Source: DATJMJ01 sp035503975
GTDB lineage: Bacteria; Actinomycetota; Acidimicrobiia; Acidimicrobiales; Palsa-688
Assembly: GCA_035503975.1 (NCBI GenBank)
Contig: DATJST010000490.1
Location: 1 to 5,698 of the forward strand
Direction of reading: 5' to 3'
DNA: 5,698 nt
Under the pieces are notes generated by a model, which saw only the letters and a program-made list of their open reading frames with translations, made no database searches and was not told the DNA's origin. The position numbers and the translations under genes are program-made. Below are positions 1 through 4,002 of this stretch, piece by piece. Numbering within the stretch: position 1 is the stretch's first letter; every line of letters begins with the position of its first letter.

Positions 1-24
1 TGCAAGTCAACTTCTGATGAGAAT

Positions 25-38
25 GTGACTTTCGGCCC
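25..38. promoter_or_regulatory. Candidate DosR/OsdR-type dyad upstream of the small membrane protein gene
   Basis: The bases GTGAC-TTTC-GGCCC form an inverted repeat with a 4-base spacer. They differ at one half-site position from the actinobacterial DosR/DevR pattern GGGAC-N4-GTCCC or GGCCC. The dyad is centred near 31.5, about 88 bases before the ATG at 120, a workable distance for an activator. No second dyad lies one or two helical turns away, and I cannot place a convincing -10 downstream. The assignment rests on resemblance to the known consensus only. Confidence 0.35.
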
Positions 39-104
39 CGCCGCTACTCGGTGGTGAGGCGGAAGCTGAAGTTGCTGGTTCTCACCATGAATTTGTTGCA
101 CGAT

Positions 105-113
105 GAAGGGAGG
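105..113 (+). promoter_or_regulatory. Strong ribosome binding site that sets the start at 120
   Basis: GAAGGGAGG lies 6 bases before the ATG at 120. This near-ideal Shine-Dalgarno sequence is the reason for preferring ATG 120 over the in-frame GTG at 51, which would add 23 charged residues ahead of the first membrane segment. Confidence 0.75.
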
Positions 114-119
114 TGTGGC

Positions 120-467
120 ATGTATGCCTTTGGGATCGCAATTCTCCTAGGTCTTGGCGTCATGTGTGCGGCCCGTTGCCTGGAGCCCCTTCTGCGGCTC
201 CTGGGTGCCCCACTGGTTCAGGCGTTACGCGCTTTGGCCGAACTGGCGCTGGGTATCGGTCTGGCTTGGGCGGTCAACTTCAATCTGTGGGCGCTCTGGC
301 ACATCCCAATGCGCGCGGAGTGGGTAGCGGTTACCTTGACCGGAGTGGCGCTCGCCGGTATCGCTCAGTTCTTCACCGAGCTACTGGCTATGTTCTCTGG
401 GCTGGGCCGGAAGCTACAAGACGAAGCCGAGACGATCGAGCGGCCCAAGCTAGAACGAGTCGCTTGA
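120..467 (+). CDS. Small integral membrane protein of unknown function
   Basis: This is a 115-residue hydrophobic protein that I do not recognise. Three membrane segments can be seen, at about residues 2-18, 38-56 and 66-90, separated by short loops. A charged cytoplasmic-looking tail begins around GRKLQDEAETIERPK (residues 96-110). The loop NFNLWALWHIPMRAEW is rich in aromatics. Size and topology resemble holin-like or other small conserved actinobacterial membrane proteins, but no phage gene is nearby, so I do not call it a holin. The start is fixed by the strong ribosome binding site at 105-113. It stands alone on the plus strand and converges on phoU, with a hairpin after its stop codon. 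A DosR-like dyad upstream hints at stress control. Confidence 0.75.
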   Translation: MYAFGIAILLGLGVMCAARCLEPLLRLLGAPLVQALRALAELALGIGLAWAVNFNLWALWHIPMRAEWVAVTLTGVALAGIAQFFTELLAMFSGLGRKLQDEAETIERPKLERVA

Positions 468-485
468 GCCAATAAGTCCAGACGT

Positions 486-522
486 GCACGGCCTCTTGCC
501 AGCACGCGGCAGGCGGCCGTGC
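486..522. terminator. Large hairpin between convergent genes, likely bidirectional transcription end
   Basis: GCACGGCC (486-493) pairs with GGCCGTGC (515-522). After one mismatch (494/514) the stem continues with 495-500 pairing to 508-513, including one T-G wobble, around a 7-base loop (501-507). This gives about 14 paired positions. It begins 19 bases after the membrane-protein stop codon and lies between two genes that face each other. There is no T-tract on either side, as is common in high-GC actinobacteria, so factor-assisted termination or 3'-end protection is also possible. Confidence 0.6.
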
Positions 523-649
523 CTAGTCGGCGGTCCTTTGACGGTTTCGCTCACCGGTCCCGTCAGGGCCCATTTGATCTGCTTACCTGCGCGCGGATTT
601 TGCCCTTCAGTGCTCGATTTCTTCTAGAGTCGTCGCTCGTGTGCGACCT
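523..649. other. Rest of the intergenic region between convergent genes, no gene seen
   Basis: Between the hairpin and the phoU stop codon I see no supportable reading frame, RNA gene or repeat. GGTCCC and GGGCCC near 557-571 look like dyad arms but point the wrong way for a DosR-type site. Confidence 0.4.
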
Positions 650-1303
650 TTACCGGGAGCGCCCCGCCGATTCGTGCCCAGCCAAGTACACCACCCGGTG
701 GGCGATATTGACGGCATGGTCGGCGAAGCGCTCGTAGTACCGCGCCACCAGGGTCATGTCCATTGCCACGGGCAGCCTTACCGCTCCTGAGGCCAGCTCT
801 GCTAGCAAGGCGGAGTAGAGGCTGTCCATGTCGTCATCTCGTTCTTCGAGCGCGTGCGCCGCGTTGCGGTCGCGCTGGTACCAGGCGCTGGCGGCCTTGT
901 CCCACATGTCGGCCGCCGTCTCGCCCATTGTCTGCACCAAGCCCCGGGTGCGAGGCGAGAGGTCATCGCCCAGGACATGAGTAGCCTGCTCCGCGATGTG
1001 GAGCGTCAGGCGGTGGGCACGGTCCTGGTCGGGCAATATCCGCAACACCGACAGCAGCAGGCGCAGGTCGTTGGCAACCGGGGCTTGGAGGACCAGCTCC
1101 CGGTTGACCAGGACCTCCAATTCACCGTAGATATCCTCGATGCTCGCTTGGCGCTCGGCTACCACCTTGAGCGCACCCGGATCGCAATTGAGGAGAGCTC
1201 CCGTCGCTACTCCGAGGTCCTCACCAACGAGGGCGAACAGCTCGACGACTTTGCATTCGATGGCCCGCAGTTCTTGGTGAAATTCCTTTCGAAGCTCGGT
1301 CAT
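650..1303 (-). CDS. phoU: PhoU, phosphate signalling and transport regulator
   Basis: This 217-residue protein is full length for PhoU, a cytoplasmic all-helical protein that links the PstSCAB phosphate transporter to a PhoR-type sensor kinase and keeps the Pho regulon off when phosphate is plentiful. The C-terminal repeat carries both family motifs: E153-E-R-D-D-D-M-D160, and R188-Y-Y-E-R-F-A-D-H-A-V-N-I-A201. The N-terminal repeat keeps P75-V-A-N-D-L-R81 but has lost the matching acidic residues: ERQASIE replaces the usual ER-D-x-x-ID pattern, and DRAHR (94-98) replaces ERxxD. That metal site is therefore probably weak or absent. No pst, phoR or phoB gene is in view. The ATG at 1303 has no Shine-Dalgarno sequence, but a -10 element stands just upstream, which suggests a leaderless message. 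The family assignment is secure. Confidence 0.95.
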   Translation of the reverse strand: MTELRKEFHQELRAIECKVVELFALVGEDLGVATGALLNCDPGALKVVAERQASIEDIYGELEVLVNRELVLQAPVANDLRLLLSVLRILPDQDRAHRLTLHIAEQATHVLGDDLSPRTRGLVQTMGETAADMWDKAASAWYQRDRNAAHALEERDDDMDSLYSALLAELASGAVRLPVAMDMTLVARYYERFADHAVNIAHRVVYLAGHESAGRSR

Positions 1304-1311
1304 CGGGGACC

Positions 1312-1317
1312 AGTGTA
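1312..1317 (-). promoter_or_regulatory. Candidate leaderless -10 element for phoU
   Basis: On the minus strand TACACT fits the actinobacterial -10 pattern TAnnnT. It ends 8 bases before the phoU ATG, so transcription would begin at or next to the start codon. This agrees with the absence of a Shine-Dalgarno sequence. The -35 region, TTTAGC at 1340-1335, is a poor match to TTGACA. Confidence 0.4.
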
Positions 1318-1373
1318 GACGGGGCCAATCGAGCGCTAAAGCCCATCGCAGTCGTAGCGTTAGACCGCTGGTC

Positions 1374-1511
1374 TACCGCGAAGGTGCCGGCCATCCCCGC
1401 CTGGGCGTGGCCGGGGACTAGGTCAAGGTACTGGTAACTGCCCGCCATCGTCGCCCTGAAGCCTATTGCGGCGTCGTGCGAACCAGCTCCCGTGGCATCA
1501 CCGAGGAACAC
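1374..1511 (-). pseudogene. Remnant: C-terminal end of a cupredoxin (blue copper protein), Cys ligand lost
   Basis: The translated segment AIGFRATMAGSYQYLDLVPG, followed by HAQAGMAGTFAV, matches the end of the cupredoxin fold seen in sulfocyanin-like and nitrite-reductase-like proteins (family pattern GTYxYxCTVPGHxxAGMxGT). The spacing Cys-x4-His-x4-Met is kept: His is coded around 1409-1407 and Met around 1394-1392. The position of the Cys ligand (1424-1422) encodes Asp, so a type 1 copper site could not form. Only about 45 residues are present. There is no N-terminal half with the first His ligand, no plausible ribosome binding site and no signal peptide. The frame runs on without a stop into the start of phoU. 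It overlaps the 3' end of the small gene 1463-1717 in another frame, which points to a deletion junction near 1500. I infer a dead fragment. Confidence 0.62.
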
Positions 1512-1717
1512 AGCGCCGAGCCGGCGATGACCATAAGCTCTTCCAGCTCAGCGTGAGCGACCTGGTTAACCCAGGCCCAGGCCTCGACGGGCTCGTGCCT
1601 GGACCCGAGAAGCTCGGCGGAACGCCCCTGAAGGAACGCTTCGCACTCCTCGACCAGAGCGGGAGAGGTGGTGAGCCGCGCCCGGGGCCTCGCCCCAGCC
1701 GAACGGGCTCGTACCAT
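1463..1717 (-). CDS. Small soluble protein of unknown function, paralogue of 2708-2947, probably 3'-truncated
   Basis: This 84-residue frame is coupled to the IMPase-family gene: its ribosome binding site AGGTGG (1728-1723) overlaps that gene's TAG stop, with 5 bases to the ATG at 1717. A GTG at 1726 is an alternative start. After a basic N-terminus (RARSAGARPRAR), the helix ALVEECEAFLQGR and the segment EAWAWVNQVAHAELEELMVI line up with AIVEAAQRVLSGA and PAWVYVNEFPHADGPTLEKL in the small gene upstream. The shared pattern is AWxxVNxxxHA followed by a Leu/Glu-rich helix. The second helix of the relative (WDHARSVLAGEVLALA) is missing and is replaced by MPRELVRTTPQ, just where the cupredoxin remnant begins. 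This suggests the gene lost its 3' end. I do not recognise the family and propose no function. Confidence 0.58.
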   Translation of the reverse strand: MVRARSAGARPRARLTTSPALVEECEAFLQGRSAELLGSRHEPVEAWAWVNQVAHAELEELMVIAGSALCSSVMPRELVRTTPQ

Positions 1718-1726
1718 GTAGACCAC

Positions 1727-2530
1727 CTACTGCGGAACTCCGATAGCCGAGAGGATCTGGCTGACCAGATCGGGGTTCGCTGCAATCGCGGCGTAGGACG
1801 CTGTTGGTGCGGCTGGGGTGGGGGAAAGATCGAGCGCGCCGCCGGCCAGGCCGACCACTGTGGCGCCTGCTTCCTCGAGTACGACCGACGGCCCACAAAT
1901 ATCCCAGAGACCAAGCGAGTGGTAGACAAAGCCGTCGCAGGTTCCCTTCGCCACCCGGGCAAGGTACTCGAGGCTGTGCGTGGAGCGCAGCGCGCGGGCG
2001 TGGCGCAGGAGGGCACGCAGCGTACGGTCCTGGGCCTCGAGGACAGGTTCTGCGCCGGAAAGCGAGTGGTCGATGACAGCGTCTTCGATCCGTGTCGTCG
2101 ATGAGACGTGCACGCGCTGGCCGTTTAGGGTGGCGCCCTGTCCTCGCGCGGCCAAGTACAGGTCGCCGGTCACCGGCAGGTACATACCCCCCACTGTGGG
2201 GACGCCGTGGCGCGTCAAGCCGACAATGACGCCGAAGCCGTCCAGGCCGCTCAGGTAATTGACGGTGCCGTCGAGAGGGTCGATGACCCAAACGTCGTTT
2301 CCCGAGCGGCCTGGCTCCAACCCCGCTTCCTCAGAAAGGACACCGTCGTCCGGCGACTCGGCAGCGAGGAGGGCCAGCATGGCTGCTTCCGATGCAATAT
2401 CGGCGCCGGTCACCACGTCGGACAGGGACTGTTTCGTTGTTATCTCGACGGGCTGGCCTCGCATCTGCATGAGAACATTGCCACCCCGACGCAGGAGTCG
2501 TTCGGCGAGGCCACACTCATGATCGAACAC
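1727..2530 (-). CDS. Inositol monophosphatase family protein (metal-dependent sugar or nucleotide phosphatase)
   Basis: This 267-residue protein has the normal length for the Mg2+-dependent, Li+-sensitive IMPase family (SuhB, HisN and CysQ relatives), which removes phosphate from small phosphorylated alcohols in the cytoplasm. Motifs occur in order: DVVTGADIASE (38-48); the metal ligands E67-E68 in SEEAG; motif A, WVIDPLDGTVNYLSG (81-95), with D84 and D87; GATLNG (132-137); and motif B, W209-D210, followed by LEEAGATV. The catalytic set is complete, so it should be active. The substrate cannot be fixed from sequence: inositol phosphate, histidinol phosphate and PAP all remain open. The GTG at 2530 keeps the full first helix and sits 7 bases after a TAnnnT element, with no Shine-Dalgarno sequence. 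The small gene 1463-1717 follows immediately. Confidence 0.95.
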   Translation of the reverse strand: MFDHECGLAERLLRRGGNVLMQMRGQPVEITTKQSLSDVVTGADIASEAAMLALLAAESPDDGVLSEEAGLEPGRSGNDVWVIDPLDGTVNYLSGLDGFGVIVGLTRHGVPTVGGMYLPVTGDLYLAARGQGATLNGQRVHVSSTTRIEDAVIDHSLSGAEPVLEAQDRTLRALLRHARALRSTHSLEYLARVAKGTCDGFVYHSLGLWDICGPSVVLEEAGATVVGLAGGALDLSPTPAAPTASYAAIAANPDLVSQILSAIGVPQ

Positions 2531-2537
2531 CCATAGG

Positions 2538-2543
2538 AGCGTA
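2538..2543 (-). promoter_or_regulatory. Candidate leaderless -10 element for the IMPase-family gene
   Basis: On the minus strand TACGCT fits TAnnnT and ends exactly 7 bases before the GTG start at 2530, the expected distance from -10 to the first transcribed base. No -35 and no Shine-Dalgarno sequence are evident. This supports a leaderless transcript and an independent promoter. Confidence 0.42.
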
Positions 2544-2637
2544 CTTCATGGCCCGGATAGCCCTGGCGGAACGGCCACAGTTCAATGAGCCACCAGCGCG
2601 TGGGAAACTAAGGAGACCAGGTCGTGAGGAGTCCGAA

Positions 2638-2653
2638 CACCCGCATACGGGTG
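2638..2653. terminator. Short perfect hairpin between the small gene and the IMPase-family gene
   Basis: CACCCG (2638-2643) and CGGGTG (2648-2653) form a 6-bp GC-rich stem around the 4-base loop CATA. It lies 54 bases after the stop codon of the minus-strand gene 2708-2947 and upstream of the IMPase-family promoter. It could end the upstream transcript, but there is no T-tract and the stem is short. The rest of 2544-2707 shows no gene I can support. Confidence 0.35.
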
Positions 2654-2707
2654 GTCTAGCCGTTCGAGCTGTAGGCGGACAAGGGCCCTTTGCACTTCGA
2701 CCAGCCC

Positions 2708-2947
2708 TCATCCCCTTGAGGCGAGAGCCAGAACTTCGCCCGCCAGGACAGACCGGGCGTGATCCCAGGTAGCCGGGTGAAGATGTGGACGGCCATTGGC
2801 AAGTTTCTCCAGAGTGGGCCCGTCAGCATGAGGAAATTCGTTGACGTACACCCACGCTGGTCGTCGCGGCCAGCACGCGAAGGCGTTGGTTCCCACAGCC
2901 CCGCTGAGCACTCTCTGGGCCGCCTCGACAATGGCACTACCTTCCAT
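2708..2947 (-). CDS. Small soluble protein of unknown function, paralogue of 1463-1717
   Basis: This is a 79-residue protein if it starts at ATG 2947. In-frame starts at GTG 2953 and ATG 2977 are also possible and none has a good ribosome binding site; 2947 was chosen because similarity to its relative begins there. Visible parts are a first helix, AIVEAAQRVLSGA; the central segment PAWVYVNEFPHADGPTLEKL; a His/Pro turn, RPHLHPATW; and a last helix, DHARSVLAGEVLALA. It has no membrane segment and no signal peptide. The central pattern AWxxVNxxxHA is shared with the gene 1463-1717, and the pair brackets the IMPase-family gene. It follows the DUF1876 gene by 12 to 42 bases, so co-transcription is likely. 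I do not recognise a named family. Confidence 0.6.
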   Translation of the reverse strand: MEGSAIVEAAQRVLSGAVGTNAFACWPRRPAWVYVNEFPHADGPTLEKLANGRPHLHPATWDHARSVLAGEVLALASRG

Positions 2948-2949
2948 TT

Positions 2950-2972
2950 TCACCGGTGATTTCCGGCGGAAA
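2950..2972. repeat. Two abutting palindromes at the start of the small gene
   Basis: TCACCGGTGA (2950-2959) is a perfect 10-bp palindrome. It is followed directly by TTTCCG-G-CGGAAA (2960-2972), a 6-bp inverted repeat around one base. On the minus strand they lie immediately before the ATG at 2947, between the DUF1876 stop codon and the small gene, where they could act as an operator or cover the initiation region. If translation starts at 2977 instead, they are simply coding sequence. Confidence 0.4.
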
Positions 2973-2989
2973 CGCATGATTGTGGAGCG

Positions 2990-3256
2990 TCAGACGCGAA
3001 GACCGACGGGGTGCCCTTCGAAGCGTTCAACCGCTCTGGCGGCCTCGTGCACCAACTCGTTGGCAAGGTCGGAGAGCGCACGGGCGGCCGCAAGCTCTTC
3101 TCCGATCACCGGCACATCTGGGTCGGTCGGGTTACGACGCGCCCGGCCCCAGCCGTTCAGGACGCGCCCACCAGCGTTCATCCTGGCGTCAGCCCTGGTG
3201 CGGTCCTCGTCCTCTGTGAAAATGACCTCGACAGTCCAAACGCGTCTTTCGGACAT
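2990..3256 (-). CDS. DUF1876 domain protein (Rv1738/Rv2632c family)
   Basis: The 88-residue protein is full length for DUF1876, a small actinobacterial family with a double-stranded-RNA-binding-like fold. It shows the family signature in order: WTVEV near the N-terminus, E-x-x-x-R-T-R-A-D-A-R, the G-x-G-x-A-R-R-N-P-x-D-x-x-V-P core, and IGEELAAARALSDLANEL forming the last helix. Family knowledge: Rv1738 of M. tuberculosis is strongly induced by hypoxia under DosR, and its structure has been likened to ribosome hibernation factors; its role is not settled. Translation starts at ATG 3256 behind a very strong purine-rich site (AAGGAGAGGAGAGG, 4 bases before the ATG). It is the first gene of the minus-strand run. 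The nearest DosR-like dyads are about 260-290 bases upstream, which is far for direct control. Confidence 0.93.
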   Translation of the reverse strand: MSERRVWTVEVIFTEDEDRTRADARMNAGGRVLNGWGRARRNPTDPDVPVIGEELAAARALSDLANELVHEAARAVERFEGHPVGLRV

Positions 3257-3512
3257 TGCACCTCTCCTCTCCTTTCAAACGCACCTACCAAGTTCCAAGT
3301 TGCTCAGTAAGCTTTGGCGACGAGCGGCCTCATCCCTATGGAAAGCGTGTTCGGTTCTGAGACCAGGCTAGGTAGCCCGCCGTCCTGGAGGCTAGAGGCG
3401 AAGGTCATGCCGCAGTGGGGCATGTGGCAGAGCCCAGTCCCCGCACTTTACAGGGCGGCCGGCCGGCAGCGGCGCCCGGGCTACCGATCTCTTTTGGTGA
3501 CCTTCGGAAGTG
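3257..3512. other. Gene-poor stretch upstream of the DUF1876 gene
   Basis: Apart from the DUF1876 ribosome binding site (3261-3274) I can support no gene here. A 39-codon minus-strand frame (3423-3304) begins MPHCGMTFASSL, with a Cys just before it, and faintly recalls the first half of a Cys2-His2 zinc finger. It has no His pair and no ribosome binding site. A GC-rich run of GGCC repeats lies at 3456-3467. A partial half-site, GTGACCTTCGG, lies at 3497-3507, next to the tandem dyads. Confidence 0.4.
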
Positions 3513-3548
3513 CGGACCTTTGTCCTTTGGGGCCGGGCCCATTGGCCC
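3513..3548. promoter_or_regulatory. Tandem DosR/OsdR-type dyads, centres 22 bp apart
   Basis: Dyad A is CGGAC-CTTT-GTCCT (3513-3526), with GGAC/GTCC as perfect arms. Dyad B is GGGCC-CATT-GGCCC (3535-3548), a perfect 5+4+5 inverted repeat. Both have the arm length and 4-base spacer of actinobacterial DosR/DevR/OsdR boxes. Their centres (3519.5 and 3541.5) are two helical turns apart, so dimers would sit on the same face. A plus-strand TAAAGA at 3567-3572 could be a -10 with dyad B near -38. That would drive the tiny frame at 3628-3717 and the OsmC remnant. Leftward control of the DUF1876 run is also possible. Confidence 0.45.
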
Positions 3549-3686
3549 TACTTGTGCCGGAGGGCGTAAAGAGAGGATGGACCAACCCCTGGTTTGTTGA
3601 GTGCTGCTCGGGGGGAGTCGAGTAATCGTGACGCCCGATCTCGCCGACCGCCTCGACTTCGACCCACTCGAGGCAGCAGGGCTCGA
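3549..3686 (+). other. Leader-like stretch after the dyads, with a 29-codon frame of doubtful status
   Basis: A GTG at 3628, 10 bases after GGGGGGAG (3610-3617), opens a 29-residue frame, VTPDLADRLDFDPLEAAGLE and onward, that stops at 3717. It overlaps the OsmC remnant in a different frame. I do not recognise it. It may be the start of a former gene cut by the same rearrangement that left the OsmC fragment. ATG 3577 opens only a 7-codon frame. Confidence 0.25.
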
Positions 3687-3821
3687 GTCCACCTGCGTGA
3701 GGAAGTACCCGGGTTGACTACCGAACAGTTCACGGCCGTAGCGGATCGGGCAAAGAGCAGTTCCCCGGTCAGTAAAGCGCTGTCCGGCACGGTGATCTCG
3801 ATCGAACCCGAGCTTGTATGA
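3687..3821 (+). pseudogene. Remnant: C-terminal end of an OsmC/Ohr-family peroxiredoxin, second Cys changed to Ser
   Basis: The frame VHLREEVPGLTTEQFTAVAD, then RAKSSSPVSKALSG and a final beta strand VISIEPELV, matches the C-terminal helix and strand of OsmC-type thiol peroxidases, which reduce organic hydroperoxides. The family pattern is VPGxDxxxFxxxAxxAKxxCPVSKALxG. The cysteine of CPVSKAL is Ser here (TCC at 3762-3764, one base from TGC). The N-terminal two-thirds, including the other catalytic cysteine (the GCFSMAL-like segment), is absent from all frames upstream. The stop codon is at the natural end of the family. A fragment of about 44 residues without either cysteine cannot be a working peroxidase. 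Whatever start codon is used, it is not a normal gene. Confidence 0.75.
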
Positions 3822-4002
3822 ACGCTCACCACCTACGGCCAATCGGCGCACTGGGCGATAGCTACATGACAGGGGCCCCGTGAACGACCTGAAGCCCGTT
3901 TGCCCCAACTGCCGCACCACCCTTCATCGACGCGATCCGGCATGGCGACTGTCGGTCAGCCTGGCAAGCCCAGAGTATTCGAAAACGCCTATCCCCACCT
4001 AG
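3818..4002 (+). pseudogene. Remnant: core of an HNH endonuclease with a frameshift
   Basis: Reading from ATG 3818, MNAHHLRPIGALGDSYMTGAP matches the first half of the HNH core in McrA-like and solo HNH nucleases (pattern VHHxxPxxxxGxxY). The frame then hits TGA at 3881. One base further along, the frame from GTG 3880 continues the same domain with VNDLKPVCPNC, then LHRRDPAW, to TAG at 4002. Adding one base to the GGGGCCCC run (3872-3879) would join the halves. The zinc-type CPNC pair and LH are kept; the usual His after CPNC is Arg. The N-terminal 150 or more residues expected in such proteins are missing. The ATG overlaps the OsmC TGA as ATGA, so two fragments abut exactly. The tail overlaps the convergent gene 3989-4390 by 14 bases. 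Confidence 0.74.

Noticed and set aside
1411..1426. GGGGACTAGGTCAAGG as a possible DosR-type box
   Set aside because: The right arm is poor, and the bases encode the VPG motif of the cupredoxin remnant.
1466..2104. A 212-codon plus-strand frame antisense to the IMPase-family gene
   Set aside because: It is antisense to a full catalytic-motif gene, has no ribosome binding site and shows no recognisable domain.
1566..2291. A 241-codon minus-strand frame across the IMPase-family gene
   Set aside because: It lies in a different frame of a strongly supported gene, is rich in Arg, Pro and Gly, and matches no domain; it is an effect of high GC content.
2677..2690. CGGACAAGGGCCCT as a possible DosR-type box before the IMPase-family gene
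   Set aside because: Only about 7 of 10 arm positions fit, and the site lies far from the -10 at 2538-2543.
2548..2772. A 74-codon plus-strand frame with a decent ribosome binding site (AGGAG, 8 bases before ATG)
   Set aside because: It overlaps the minus-strand gene 2708-2947 and the IMPase-family promoter region, resembles nothing, and is Pro/Arg-rich as expected of chance frames.
3304..3423. A 39-codon minus-strand frame with a Cys-containing start (MPHCGMTF), like half a zinc finger
   Set aside because: There is no paired His or second Cys pair inside the frame, no ribosome binding site, and the first Cys lies before any start codon.
3405..3920. A 171-codon minus-strand frame through the dyads and the OsmC and HNH remnants
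   Set aside because: The opposite strand shows family-specific homology here, and the minus-strand product is low-complexity with no domain.
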